DNA of 50,327 bases from Granulicatella sp041433555 (GTDB lineage Bacteria; Bacillota; Bacilli; Lactobacillales; Aerococcaceae): the NCBI RefSeq assembly GCF_041433555.1, contig NZ_JAPWBR010000014.1, positions 1-50,327 of the forward strand, in the 5' to 3' direction. Below the pieces are notes generated by a model. The model searched no databases, was not told the origin of the DNA, and worked only from the letters and a program-made list of their open reading frames with translations. Each line of letters begins with the position of its first letter. Position 1 is the first letter of the stretch. Below, one piece after another: positions 1 through 9,017 of the stretch. The translations under genes and the position numbers were made by a program.

Positions 1-169
1 TTGAATTTTCATAAGCTTTGAAAAGCTCATTTTAATTACTGACTTATTGTATCTCTTTAAGAGATAAGAAATTGTTGTTTCTTCATCAAAAGATGAAGTC
101 CCTACACATTTGGTTTGTCTTCTTTGTTCAGTTTTCAAAGGTCAATCGTTGTTTTGCAACAACTTCTAT
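1..169 (-). other. rRNA operon leader (5' external spacer of 16S)
   Basis: Read on the minus strand this stretch carries the conserved Firmicutes rRNA leader text: CTTTGAAAACTGAACAAAG, then ACCAAATGTGTAGGGA, then small hairpins (CTTCATC/GATGAAG at 81-98, an AGAGAT palindrome near 51-65, and AGCTTT/AAAGCT near the left edge). In Enterococcus and relatives such text lies just upstream of the mature 16S rRNA. The mature 16S sequence is not inside the window and should start a little to the left, running away from the protein genes. No protein gene is seen here. Recognition is from memory of related leaders. Confidence 0.72.
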
Positions 170-198
170 ATCCTATCACAGGACATTTTTACTGTCAA
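170..198 (-). promoter_or_regulatory. rRNA operon promoter (proximal)
   Basis: On the minus strand TTGACA (193-198) is followed after 17 bases by TAGGAT (170-175). A perfect -35 box with optimal spacing directly before the rRNA leader fits a strong rrn promoter. A weaker distal candidate lies upstream near 273-302 (TTGAAA, 17 bases, TAAATT). Confidence 0.7.
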
Positions 199-243
199 CA
201 GATTTCATGTAACTTTTTTTAAGTTTTTTGAAACTGTTTTATA

Positions 244-257
244 AGCGAACGTTCGCT
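244..257. promoter_or_regulatory. 14-bp perfect palindrome between the rrn promoters
   Basis: AGCGAACGTTCGCT is a perfect spacerless palindrome about 45 bases upstream of the rrn -35 box. It looks like a repressor operator (TetR-family sites often have this shape), but nothing in the window identifies a cognate regulator. It lacks the 4-base spacer of a Gram-positive LexA box. Confidence 0.3.
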
Positions 258-345
258 CAACAGTGATATTAATTTATCATAACTGATTACCAATTTCAAC
301 TGAAATGACTAAGAAAATTTTAGATATTTTATTATTCTATAAAAA

Positions 346-383
346 TTCAAAAAAGAGCCTAGGTTACTTGAACCTAGACTCTC
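346..383 (-). terminator. Terminator of the priA-prkC operon
   Basis: An inverted repeat GAGcCTAGGTT / AACCTAGaCTC (355-381) sits just after the prkC stop and is followed, on the minus strand, by a T6 run. It separates the kinase operon from the rRNA promoters downstream. Confidence 0.85.
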
Positions 384-392
384 ATATATACT

Positions 393-2366
393 CTACTGTA
401 CGACCCCTGTATCGATTGCTACACCATCTCTTTTAATGATGTATTTACCACTTTGAACTTGATTATTAAATGTAAAGTCGATTGTCACACTTGTGTTCTC
501 AGAAATCTTGAAGGTACGATACGCAGTATTAATATTGTTGTTTGCATCTTGAATAAAGATTTCAACTGTATTTTGTTTTGCTTCTTGGGTATTTGACCCA
601 GAGTTCGCATTATTATTGTTATTTGTCTTCTTCGCTTCATAAGGAATCGTGAATTGGCGAGATACTACTCGTTCTCCTTTTCCTTTCGAGATGACAACTG
701 TTAATGTATCACCTTTTTTAAGAGCTGTGCCTTCTGCTGGTGATTGTTTAATAACAGTATCTGCTGTTTCATTACTATTTTCTTCTGAAATTTGTAACTT
801 CAAGCCATGTTCTTTCGCGTAGTCTTCAACGCCTGAACGCGAATAACCTTTTAAGTTAATTAACGTTACTGGTTCTTTTCCTTTAGATACGGTTAAAACC
901 ATTTTTGTATCTTTGGCGACTACTTTTTCACCTTTAGCAACACTTTGTTCTATTACCTTACCAGACTCTACAGTATCTGAATAACTTTCTTTCTTCTCTA
1001 CTGCAATTCCTAGTTTTTGCAAGGCTGCTTTGGCTTCATTGAAAGTCTTGCCGGTATAATCTCCGACTTCAACGGTGTCTTTACCAGCACTTACTTTTAA
1101 TACCACTTTAGATTTTTCTTTTACAGAACTTCCTGCCTTAGGGTTCGTCTCTACAACTTTCCCTTCTTCGACAGTGTCCGACTTCACTTTTTGCACATCT
1201 GACACTTCGAGGTTCGCATCCGCTAATTTTACTTTTGCATCTGCTTCAGTAAGGTTCGTTACATCTGGAACTTTAACGTCTTTTGGAGAAGTTTGAATAA
1301 ATGCATAGATAGTTCCAGCACTAATGATGATAAATAGTAGCAATAAGATCCATGGCCATTTCTTTTTCTTCTTCTTTTTAGGTTCCTCTTGAACAACTTT
1401 CTTCTCTTCGTCAAATTGAATTTCAGGAACTTCCTTACTTGTTGCTGGAACCTTACGAGGGATTGGTCCTGTCGTAATTGGTTGCAACACCTTTGTTTCC
1501 TGACTGAAAGCAGTCGGTTTAAACATTGGCTCGTGTAAGCGTTCTGGATTTAAGCATGTTTGTAAATCTTCCAACATTTCGTAGCAACTGCTGTAACGAT
1601 CAAGAGGTTCTTTCGCAGTCACCTTCAACACCACATTTTCTAAACTTTGTGGTACTGTTGGTAACATCTGTGATATCCGAGGAAGTGGCTCTTGGAAATG
1701 TTTCAACGCGATTGAAACTGCTGATTCTCCTTCAAAAGGAACTTCACCGACTAATAACTCATACAATACGATACCGAGTGCATAAATATCACTGCGGATT
1801 GTTGCCATTCCACCTCTTGCCTGTTCAGGAGATAAATAATGAACAGAACCAAGCAATGTATTCGTTTGTGTTAATGACGTTTCAGAAAGTGCAATTGCAA
1901 TCCCAAAGTCTGTAATCTTCACATTACCTTCTCTATCAATTAAGATGTTTTGAGGTTTGATATCGCGGTGAATGATTCGATTTTGGTGAGCGAGCTCAAT
2001 CGCTGAAACGATTTGTGTCATAATACGAACGGCTTCACGTGGTGGAAGAGGTCCTCTCTCACGAATGTACTCTTTCAAATCCGTTCCTTCGACGTATTCC
2101 ATTACAATGTAATTTGTTCCGTCTTCTTCTCCAACATCATATACACTTACAATGTTTGGATGGACTAATTGTGTTGCTGATTTCGCTTCTCGTTGGAAAC
2201 GTCTCATCGCAGCTTCATTTGTATGGAAGTCTAAGCGTAACACTTTTACTGCCACGGGTCTTTCTAGAATTAAATCTTGTGCTAAATACACTGTGGCCAT
2301 TCCACCAGTCCCGATATGAGACTTGATTTTATAGCGACCACCAACTGTTTTTCCTGGTACAATCAT
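393..2366 (-). CDS. prkC: Serine/threonine protein kinase PrkC with PASTA repeats
   Basis: Membrane Hanks-type kinase (657 aa) that senses peptidoglycan fragments or lipid II through external PASTA domains and phosphorylates proteins of wall synthesis, division and translation. The kinase domain fills about residues 1-270, with the glycine loop GTGGMATVY, catalytic Lys41 (AVKVL), HRDIKPQN and DFG. A basic stretch precedes a single membrane segment near residues 340-362, followed by three PASTA repeats to about 570. An Asn-rich linker and a final beta-type region of about 70 residues complete the protein. The start (GGAGGAGGT box) overlaps the stp stop by four bases, so kinase and phosphatase are translationally coupled, as is usual in Firmicutes. 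Confidence 0.97.
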   Translation of the reverse strand: MIVPGKTVGGRYKIKSHIGTGGMATVYLAQDLILERPVAVKVLRLDFHTNEAAMRRFQREAKSATQLVHPNIVSVYDVGEEDGTNYIVMEYVEGTDLKEYIRERGPLPPREAVRIMTQIVSAIELAHQNRIIHRDIKPQNILIDREGNVKITDFGIAIALSETSLTQTNTLLGSVHYLSPEQARGGMATIRSDIYALGIVLYELLVGEVPFEGESAVSIALKHFQEPLPRISQMLPTVPQSLENVVLKVTAKEPLDRYSSCYEMLEDLQTCLNPERLHEPMFKPTAFSQETKVLQPITTGPIPRKVPATSKEVPEIQFDEEKKVVQEEPKKKKKKKWPWILLLLFIIISAGTIYAFIQTSPKDVKVPDVTNLTEADAKVKLADANLEVSDVQKVKSDTVEEGKVVETNPKAGSSVKEKSKVVLKVSAGKDTVEVGDYTGKTFNEAKAALQKLGIAVEKKESYSDTVESGKVIEQSVAKGEKVVAKDTKMVLTVSKGKEPVTLINLKGYSRSGVEDYAKEHGLKLQISEENSNETADTVIKQSPAEGTALKKGDTLTVVISKGKGERVVSRQFTIPYEAKKTNNNNNANSGSNTQEAKQNTVEIFIQDANNNINTAYRTFKISENTSVTIDFTFNNQVQSGKYIIKRDGVAIDTGVVQ

Positions 2367-3112
2367 TCTTCTACCTCCTCCCTGGCAGTATATTTTGCAA
2401 TCGCAACTGTAATGTTATCGCGACCGCCCGCCTCATTTGCAGCATCGACCGCTTTATTCGCTTGCGTTGTTACATCTGAATAATTCCCTAGAATTTCTTT
2501 AATATATTGATCTTCAACCATATTCGACAATCCATCTGAACAAAGGAAAATCGTGTCTCCATTTTTTAGACTCACTCTTACAAAATCAATCTGGACATTC
2601 AGTGTAATCCCTAAAGACTGCGTTACAATATTTCGTTGAGGGTGGCTTTTGGCTTCCTCTTCAGAAATCTCTCCAGATTTTAACAACTCTTGTACGAGTG
2701 TATGATCTTCTGTCAATTGTTTCATTTGAAAATTGCGATACAAATAAGCACGGCTATCACCGACGTTTGCAATTAACAATTCAGAACCGATCACTACGGC
2801 AACCACAATTGTTGTTCCCATTCCATCTAGCTCACGATATTGATTCGCTTTTTGGAAAATACGATCATTTTCGGCCTGAATATTTTTAACGAGCCATTGA
2901 TAAGCGGCTTCTGTATCCGTAATACTTTCTTCTTCCCAACGTTTTCCCAAATGCGATAATGCCATAGCACTTGCTACATCCCCAGCATTATGCCCGCCGA
3001 TACCGTCACACACAACAATCATCGGCACGTTTTGAGTATTCAAAAAATATCCGGCAGCATCTTCATTTAAAGTACGTCTTTGTCCGACGTCACTTTTGAT
3101 GGCTATCTCCAT
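2363..3112 (-). CDS. stp: PP2C-family protein phosphatase Stp (PrpC)
   Basis: Cytoplasmic metal-dependent phosphatase (249 aa) that removes phosphates placed by PrkC. PP2C signatures are visible in order: RTLNEDAA near residue 13, DGIGGHNAGDVAS near 37, GDSRAYL near 118, SDGLSNMV near 192 and GGRDNIT near the C-terminus, so all the acidic metal ligands seem present. Length is normal for the family. It has an AGGAGG box, starts 21 bases after the rsmB stop and overlaps prkC by four bases, so it belongs to the priA-fmt-rsmB-stp-prkC operon. Confidence 0.97.
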   Translation of the reverse strand: MEIAIKSDVGQRRTLNEDAAGYFLNTQNVPMIVVCDGIGGHNAGDVASAMALSHLGKRWEEESITDTEAAYQWLVKNIQAENDRIFQKANQYRELDGMGTTIVVAVVIGSELLIANVGDSRAYLYRNFQMKQLTEDHTLVQELLKSGEISEEEAKSHPQRNIVTQSLGITLNVQIDFVRVSLKNGDTIFLCSDGLSNMVEDQYIKEILGNYSDVTTQANKAVDAANEAGGRDNITVAIAKYTAREEVEE

Positions 3113-3133
3113 ATTTTTCCTCCTGTTGCGAAT

Positions 3134-4456
3134 TTATTTTCTTACCATTCTCGCGATGAAAAATCCATCTGTATGATATTCATGCGGTAAAATCGTAAGC
3201 ATCGGATTTTCCTTTGTACAACCAAACTCTTCGATTCGTTGTAATTCAAACTCCGGATGTTCTCGTAAAAAGTTATGGACTACTTCTTCATTTTCACCCT
3301 TGTTAATTGTACAAGTTGAATAGATGAGTTTTCCACCTTTCTTTACCATTGTAGCAATTGCAGACAAAATTTCCAACTGTATTTTTGTTAATTTTGTTAA
3401 ATCTTCACTATTTTTTGTGTATTTTATATCTGGTTTACGACGCATCAAGCCCAATCCAGAGCATGGTGCATCTACAAATACCGCGTCAAAGCTTTCTTCT
3501 TTAAATAGTTCGCCAACTTTTCTAGCATCGAGTGCGTGAGTATGAATTCTGTCTTCTACTCCTAAACGTTTTGCGTTTTGATGAATCTTACGTAATTTAT
3601 TCTCATGTAAATCCAACGCCTCTACAAGTCCGCCCTCTTCAGGCACTAAGTAACTTGCAAAATGAGTGGTTTTCCCTCCAGGAGCAGCACACGTATCGAG
3701 CACTTTATCTCCAGGTTGTAAGTCCCCTACTTGAGCCACTAATGAAGAAGACTCATCTTGAACGGTAACCATTCCATTTTTGAATGCTTTCGACCCTAGT
3801 AAATCTCCTTCTTCGACAATCACTGCTCGAGGAGACAACTTGCTTGGCTGAACCATAACCCCTTCTTCTCTTAAAAGAGTTTGCACTTCATCAACCGACA
3901 TCTCTGGATTTTGAATACGCGCACTTAGGTGAGGCGCAATATTTAAACTTGGGAAAATTTCTCTAGCCTCTTCTCCGTATTGTTCAAATAATAAATCCAC
4001 AATCCAGCGTGGCATACTATATTCAACACTCAAACGTTCACGTTCATCTTTAATAGAAGAAACTCCATCGAATCCAGCACGTTGAACATTTCGAAGAACA
4101 CCGTTGACGAATTTCGCAATCCCTTGATGACCACGTTTCTTCGCAATTTGAACGGCTTCAAAAATAGCTGCGTGATCAGGTACTCGGTCTAAATACGCCA
4201 TTTGGTATACAGTCATTCGTAGGAGACTTAGCACCCATAATTCCATTTTCTTTTGTTTCTCGATAAATGGTTTTAAATAGAAGTCTAATGTCAGTTTACG
4301 CTGAATCGTTCCATAGAATAATTCCGTTAACAAACCTCTGTCTCTTGCATCCAGTTTGTGCTTTTGTAACACGTTTTGAAATGCAACTGTCGAGTACGCT
4401 TGATTCTTTTCTACATTCGTTAATAATTCTACGCAAATGTCACGTACATTACTCAT
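3134..4456 (-). CDS. rsmB: 16S rRNA (cytosine-967-C5)-methyltransferase RsmB
   Basis: Methylates C967 of 16S rRNA using S-adenosylmethionine (440 aa, typical length). The N-terminal third is the NusB-like RNA-binding domain (about residues 5-130). The Rossmann methyltransferase domain follows, with the SAM loop LDTCAAPGGKT near residue 256, the DAPCSGLG motif, and YSTCTINKGENE carrying the second conserved cysteine. The start codon lies inside the end of fmt (8-base overlap) with a GAGGGG box upstream. Co-transcription with fmt and priA is the standard Firmicutes arrangement. Confidence 0.96.
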   Translation of the reverse strand: MSNVRDICVELLTNVEKNQAYSTVAFQNVLQKHKLDARDRGLLTELFYGTIQRKLTLDFYLKPFIEKQKKMELWVLSLLRMTVYQMAYLDRVPDHAAIFEAVQIAKKRGHQGIAKFVNGVLRNVQRAGFDGVSSIKDERERLSVEYSMPRWIVDLLFEQYGEEAREIFPSLNIAPHLSARIQNPEMSVDEVQTLLREEGVMVQPSKLSPRAVIVEEGDLLGSKAFKNGMVTVQDESSSLVAQVGDLQPGDKVLDTCAAPGGKTTHFASYLVPEEGGLVEALDLHENKLRKIHQNAKRLGVEDRIHTHALDARKVGELFKEESFDAVFVDAPCSGLGLMRRKPDIKYTKNSEDLTKLTKIQLEILSAIATMVKKGGKLIYSTCTINKGENEEVVHNFLREHPEFELQRIEEFGCTKENPMLTILPHEYHTDGFFIARMVRK

Positions 4457-5405
4457 GGTTTAACCCCTCAAAAATCGCATCATCCTTCACCCATTCTGAA
4501 AATCCATTCATAAATGCCTTCGCATCCATTTGAGCTTTTCCTGCTGGTTGAAGACGTGTAATCTCAAGAACCGTTCCGCCACCACAAGCCACATATAGAC
4601 GTCCGCCTTCTACAAATAAGCTACCTGGTGCTTTAGTAGTTTGTTTATCCGTTAAAGCTACTCCCCACATCTTCACACGGTTTCCATTTAAAATCGTAAA
4701 TGAAGTTGGCCATGGACGTAAGCCACGTACGAAACAATCTACTTCAGTCGCTGTTTTATTCCAGTCAATTTGCTCTTGCTCTCTTGAAATATTTGGAGAG
4801 AACGATACAAGCGCTTCATCTTGTTCTACTTCAGTAATCGTTCCAGCAAATAACGCTGGTAATGTTTCGATTAATAAATCCGCTCCAACGACACTTAGTT
4901 TTTCAAACATACTAGCCACATCGTCTTCACCAGTAATTGGAATGGCGCGTTGTGAAATAATCGCACCCGCATCCATTTTTGCAACCATTCGCATAATTGT
5001 TACGCCAGTTTCTTTGTCCCCGTTCATAATTGCATAATGGATTGGAGCTCCACCACGATATTTTGGTAAGAGTGACGCGTGAACGTTCACCGCACCAAAA
5101 CGAGGGAAGTTTAAAAACTTCGTTGGTAAGAATTGACCATATGCAGCCGTTACAATTAAATCTGCATCTAGTTGCATCAACTCTTCCAATTCCTGAGACC
5201 CACTTAATTTTTCTGGTTGGTAAACAGGAATATCATGCTCCAATGCCACTACTTTAACAGGAGTTGGTGTAATGATTTTCTTACGTCCAACTGCACGGTC
5301 TGGTTGTGTAACAACGGCAATGACTTCAACTGTTTTATCTTCAATTAATCGTTTCAAAACACCTGTTGAAAACTCAGGCGTTCCCATAAAAATAACTTTC
5401 TTCAT
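4449..5405 (-). CDS. fmt: Methionyl-tRNA formyltransferase
   Basis: Formylates initiator Met-tRNA using 10-formyl-tetrahydrofolate (318 aa). The N-terminal Rossmann domain starts KKVIFMGTPEFS. The formyl-transfer motif with the conserved Asn-x-His is VNVHASLLPKYRGGAPI near residues 107-123, followed by GVTIMRM. The C-terminal OB-like tRNA-binding domain covers about residues 205-310. It begins 9 bases after priA with an AGAGGTG box and overlaps rsmB downstream, as expected for this operon. Confidence 0.97.
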   Translation of the reverse strand: MKKVIFMGTPEFSTGVLKRLIEDKTVEVIAVVTQPDRAVGRKKIITPTPVKVVALEHDIPVYQPEKLSGSQELEELMQLDADLIVTAAYGQFLPTKFLNFPRFGAVNVHASLLPKYRGGAPIHYAIMNGDKETGVTIMRMVAKMDAGAIISQRAIPITGEDDVASMFEKLSVVGADLLIETLPALFAGTITEVEQDEALVSFSPNISREQEQIDWNKTATEVDCFVRGLRPWPTSFTILNGNRVKMWGVALTDKQTTKAPGSLFVEGGRLYVACGGGTVLEITRLQPAGKAQMDAKAFMNGFSEWVKDDAIFEGLNHE

Positions 5406-5414
5406 TTTTCACCT

Positions 5415-7820
5415 CTATAAGAAATGTTGTGGTTCCATATCAATCGTCATGAGTAATTTCTTCGAACCCACTTCTTGCGTTTCCATCATCAATTGCTCAA
5501 GAAACTCTTGCAGTTGCGGTTCGTTTTTGTATTTCACAATAATTTGGAAATAATAACGATTATTCATTCGCGCAATCGATTTAGCAGTTGGGCCTAACAC
5601 AACTGCATTCGGCGACACGTTCGCCTTCAACGCCTTATGCACTTCAACGGCTTTCTTCAAAGCCACCCCTTCTTCTTCACTAGAGAAAGTAATCATCGTG
5701 GTAAAGAAGTACGGTGGATAGTTTGCCATATGACGCATCCGCATCTCTGTTTCAAAGAATCGTTCATACTGATGACCTTGCGCTAATTGAATCGCATAGT
5801 GAGTTGGGTTATAAGTTTGGATAAATACCTCACCTGGTTTATCCCCACGCCCCGCACGTCCTGAAACTTGGGTCAGTAGTTGGAATGTTTTTTCCGAGCT
5901 TCTAAAGTCAGGAATATTCAATGCCGTATCTGCATTAATTACTCCAACGAGAGTTACGTTAGGATAATCAAGTCCCTTCGCAATCATTTGCGTTCCAATT
6001 AAAATATCGGCTTCTTGATTCTCAAACTGTTTCAGAATCGCCTCATGTTGCCCTTTACGTCTTGTCGTATCCACATCCATTCGTACAATGCGAGCATCTG
6101 GGAACACTTCTTGCAATTCTTCTTGCACCTTCTGCGTTCCTGTTCCAAAATAACGGATTTGTCGGCTATGACATTTCGGACAAAAATTAGGAATATGTTC
6201 TTCATGACCACAATAGTGACATTTCATACTTCTTGTATCCATATGAAGCGTTAATGAAATATCGCAATTAGGACATTCCAAAACTGTTCCACAATCACGA
6301 CAAAGTACAAATGAAGAATATCCGCGTCGGTTTAAGAGTAAGACACTTTGTTCTCCTCGTTCTAATCGTTTTTCGACCGCATCTAGTAACGTCTTCGAAA
6401 ACGATCCTTTTTGATGAACGAATTCCGTTCTCATATCAATCAAATGAACTTCTGGTAATAGTTGCGCCCTTGCACGTTTCGTTAATCGTAGAAGTGTATA
6501 CACTCCCTTTTGTGCACGCGCACGGGACTCAAGACTTGGAGTCGCACTTCCTAACACCACTGGACAGTGATGATATTCCCCACGCCAAATCGCTACATCG
6601 CGAGCGTGATATCTTGGAGACTCATCTTGTTTATATGTTGCTTCGTGTTCTTCATCTAAAATAATAATTCCGATGTTTTCTAATGGAGCAAAGACTGAAG
6701 AACGAGCACCGACCACAATGTCTGCTTCCTTATTCTTAATCTTACGCCATTCATCGTATTTTTCTCCGACACTCAACCCACTATGAAGCACCGCTACACG
6801 GTCTCCAAAGCGAGACTTGAATCGGTCGACCATTTGAGGAGTCAATGCGATTTCTGGGACGAGCATCATCGCGCTCTTTCCTTTTTCAATCACTTCCCCA
6901 ATCCATTGTAAATACACTTCTGTTTTCCCAGAACCTGTTACACCTTCTAACAAGTATACTTTTGACGTGTCGGTATCGATAGATTCTTCTTTCACTCGGT
7001 CAAACGCGACTTGTTGTTCAGGATTTAACTGGAATGGAGCACTCTTTTTAAAGACTCTTCCTTTATAAGGGTCGCGGTTCACTTCTTTTTGAACAATCGT
7101 AATCCAATTACGTTCTACTGCGAATTTTAAATCGGCTGTTGTGAAATCCGTATCCTCTAAGAAACGTCTCTTTTCGATTTCCATCACTTCCATCGAAGCG
7201 AGTGTTTTTAAGAGTGCTACTTTTTTCTTCGCACGCGCAGAGATTGTAGGGATAAACTCTTCATACTCTTGCATCACATAATTCAATCGAATCCAGTCTT
7301 CTGTTTTTACCTTGGCACGGTCTTTGACAAGTGTCTCGATGACCACTGCACCTTCTTTTTTCAACTTCATCAATTGTTTTAAATGATCTTGTGGCAGGTC
7401 ATCGGTATAAAGCAATGTAGTTTCGTAATGGAAAATTTCTCGAAATACATCTTCATGTTCTTTCGGATTCACTAACACAAATCGTTTTTCATAATTAGAT
7501 TTCAACATCGCTGGAAGCATCGTTTGATAACATTGAATAAGGAAGGCATGAATCTTCTTCGATAAATACGCTCCAAGCTCTATCATCTCTGGTGACAAGA
7601 CTGGATCTAAATCCATTAAATGCAAAATATCTTTTACTTCTCCGTCAAAATCTACTTCGTCACTAAGTGCTAGTACGAATCCAGAAATACTTCGCCCGCC
7701 AAACGGAACTGCAACACGCATCCCTACTTCAATACTCTCTTGTAAATTTTCTGGGACATGATAATCAAATGGTCGATTCACTTGAATGACGGGAACATCA
7801 ACAATGACTTTTGCAAACAT
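5415..7820 (-). CDS. priA: Primosomal replication restart helicase PriA
   Basis: Superfamily 2 DNA helicase (801 aa) that recognises stalled forks and reloads the replicative helicase. The N-terminal DNA-binding domain (AKVIVDVPVIQVNRPFDY) is followed by the helicase core, with Walker A GVTGSGKTEVY near residue 296 and a DEEH box. Eight zinc-binding cysteines sit between about residues 512 and 552 (CRDCG, CPNC, CHYCG, CPKC). The C-terminal domain is complete. The start has a GGAGGTGAG box 24 bases after its predicted transcription start. It is the first gene of the priA-fmt-rsmB-stp-prkC operon and is separated from rpoZ by a terminator. Confidence 0.97.
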   Translation of the reverse strand: MFAKVIVDVPVIQVNRPFDYHVPENLQESIEVGMRVAVPFGGRSISGFVLALSDEVDFDGEVKDILHLMDLDPVLSPEMIELGAYLSKKIHAFLIQCYQTMLPAMLKSNYEKRFVLVNPKEHEDVFREIFHYETTLLYTDDLPQDHLKQLMKLKKEGAVVIETLVKDRAKVKTEDWIRLNYVMQEYEEFIPTISARAKKKVALLKTLASMEVMEIEKRRFLEDTDFTTADLKFAVERNWITIVQKEVNRDPYKGRVFKKSAPFQLNPEQQVAFDRVKEESIDTDTSKVYLLEGVTGSGKTEVYLQWIGEVIEKGKSAMMLVPEIALTPQMVDRFKSRFGDRVAVLHSGLSVGEKYDEWRKIKNKEADIVVGARSSVFAPLENIGIIILDEEHEATYKQDESPRYHARDVAIWRGEYHHCPVVLGSATPSLESRARAQKGVYTLLRLTKRARAQLLPEVHLIDMRTEFVHQKGSFSKTLLDAVEKRLERGEQSVLLLNRRGYSSFVLCRDCGTVLECPNCDISLTLHMDTRSMKCHYCGHEEHIPNFCPKCHSRQIRYFGTGTQKVQEELQEVFPDARIVRMDVDTTRRKGQHEAILKQFENQEADILIGTQMIAKGLDYPNVTLVGVINADTALNIPDFRSSEKTFQLLTQVSGRAGRGDKPGEVFIQTYNPTHYAIQLAQGHQYERFFETEMRMRHMANYPPYFFTTMITFSSEEEGVALKKAVEVHKALKANVSPNAVVLGPTAKSIARMNNRYYFQIIVKYKNEPQLQEFLEQLMMETQEVGSKKLLMTIDMEPQHFL

Positions 7821-7850
7821 CTTCTCACCTCCAAAATAGTTTTACTACTC

Positions 7851-7859
7851 ATTATACCA
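7851..7859 (-). promoter_or_regulatory. Extended -10 promoter of priA operon
   Basis: On the minus strand TGG-TATAAT forms an extended -10 box (TATAAT at 7851-7856) with no good -35 box upstream. The start would lie about 24 bases before the priA ATG. The same TGGTATAAT form recurs before ecsA and yheA in this window. Confidence 0.6.
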
Positions 7860-7908
7860 TAATGCACTTTAATTTGTTGTCGCTTGCTCTACACTTCAAA
7901 ACTACGAA

Positions 7909-7938
7909 AAGAAAAAAGCCAAGGGAGTTTCCCCTTGA
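7909..7938 (-). terminator. Terminator of gmk-rpoZ
   Basis: CAAGGG (7920-7925) pairs with CCCTTG (7932-7937) and is followed on the minus strand by a T-rich run (complement of 7909-7917). It lies 13 bases after the rpoZ stop and ahead of the priA promoter, so gmk-rpoZ and priA onwards are separate units. Confidence 0.8.
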
Positions 7939-7950
7939 CTATAAATTTGA

Positions 7951-8166
7951 TTATACGTGTTCTGGTTTGCTATCTTCACGGATTGTTAAGTCACCAGCAA
8001 CTACTTCTTCCAACGCACGACCTACATTTTTATGTGATTCGTAGTGTTCTAACATTGGTGGTTCATGGTGGTGCAATTCATGCGCACGTTTGCTTGATAA
8101 AATAACTAATGAATATTTTGAATCGATTTTTTTCAATAATTTATCGATTGATGGATATAACATCAT
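7951..8166 (-). CDS. rpoZ: RNA polymerase omega subunit
   Basis: Small RNA polymerase subunit (71 aa) that helps assemble the beta' subunit. It has the expected N-terminus MLYPSIDKLLKKIDSKYSLV, the conserved S-KRA-EL stretch, and NVGRALEEVVAGDLTI. Two ATG codons are adjacent (8166 and 8163) after a GAGGG box, so the exact start is uncertain by one codon. It lies 17 bases downstream of gmk, the conserved gmk-rpoZ pair. Confidence 0.95.
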   Translation of the reverse strand: MMLYPSIDKLLKKIDSKYSLVILSSKRAHELHHHEPPMLEHYESHKNVGRALEEVVAGDLTIREDSKPEHV

Positions 8167-8183
8167 AATGGTCTTCCCTCTTT

Positions 8184-8819
8184 CTACTCTTCTTCTAAAA
8201 TTTCTTCTAATTCATCTTCGAACTCTTCAATGCTCTCCAAGTTTCTTTGGATGCGTAAATGTTCTGTTTGAATAATTGCTTCGATTTGTTGAACCGCATT
8301 TTCTACTTTGTCATTGACAACAGAGTAATCATAATACTTCATCAAACCAAGTTCTTCTCTTGCAACCTTCATACGGTTTTTAATCACTTCGTCTGAATCT
8401 GTTCCACGGTTTACGATGCGAGATTCTAGTTCATGCAAATCAGGTGGTGTTAAGAAAATAAACACCCCATCTGGCATTGCTTCACGTACTTGAAGCGCTC
8501 CTTGAACTTCAATTTCTAAGAATACATCTTTTCCTTTATTTAATGTTTCTTGTACATAATCTAAAGGCGTTCCGTAGTAGTTTCCTACATACTCCGCGTA
8601 TTCTAATAATTTTTTATTTGCAATCATCTCTTCAAATTCTTCTCTTGATTTGAAGAAATAATCTTTTCCATCCACTTCACCTGGTCTTGGCTTACGAGTC
8701 GTTGCAGATACAGAGTACACGAATTCTTGATTGTCTTTTGCAAAAATTGCTGCACGAACTGTTCCCTTGCCGACACCTGAAGGTCCAGATAAAACGATTA
8801 ATAAACCTTTTCTTGCCAT
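8184..8819 (-). CDS. gmk: Guanylate kinase
   Basis: Phosphorylates GMP (and dGMP) to the diphosphate with ATP (211 aa). The P-loop LSGPSGVGKGT is at about residues 10-20, followed by SATTRKPRPGEVDGKDYFF for GMP binding, EYVGNYYGTP, and EIEVQGALQV. The acidic C-terminal tail (EEFEDELEEILEEE) is typical of Lactobacillales homologues. The Shine-Dalgarno match (GGAG) is rather far from the ATG, but the N-terminus fits the family. First gene of the gmk-rpoZ unit. Confidence 0.97.
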   Translation of the reverse strand: MARKGLLIVLSGPSGVGKGTVRAAIFAKDNQEFVYSVSATTRKPRPGEVDGKDYFFKSREEFEEMIANKKLLEYAEYVGNYYGTPLDYVQETLNKGKDVFLEIEVQGALQVREAMPDGVFIFLTPPDLHELESRIVNRGTDSDEVIKNRMKVAREELGLMKYYDYSVVNDKVENAVQQIEAIIQTEHLRIQRNLESIEEFEDELEEILEEE

Positions 8820-8858
8820 AATCGTTTGAAAACTCCAATCTCTTTACATCTTTTTACT

Positions 8859-8888
8859 ATAGTATCACAAACACTATTCTCTCAACAA
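8859..8888 (-). promoter_or_regulatory. Candidate gmk promoter
   Basis: Minus-strand TTGTTG (8883-8888), 18 bases, TACTAT (8859-8864), about 40 bases before the gmk ATG. Reasonable but not perfect match to the housekeeping consensus. Confidence 0.45.
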
Positions 8889-8987
8889 CCAAAAGTATTG
8901 TAAATTCAATAAAAAATCATTATTCGTCTGTTTTCTTTTGATTTTCCATAATTTCAGTAAACTACTCCACACGATTTATACTCAAAA

Positions 8988-9014
8988 CAAAAAGGCTGGA
9001 AAATTCCAGCCTTT
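8988..9014 (-). terminator. Terminator of MATE transporter gene
   Basis: Perfect 10-bp arms AAAGGCTGGA (8991-9000) and TCCAGCCTTT (9005-9014), loop AAAT, three bases after the stop codon, followed by T-rich sequence on the minus strand. Confidence 0.85.
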
Positions 9015-9017
9015 CCT

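Noticed and set aside
244..257. LexA (SOS) box in the rRNA promoter region
   Set aside because: The Gram-positive LexA site needs CGAAC, four bases, GTTCG; here the halves touch without a spacer.
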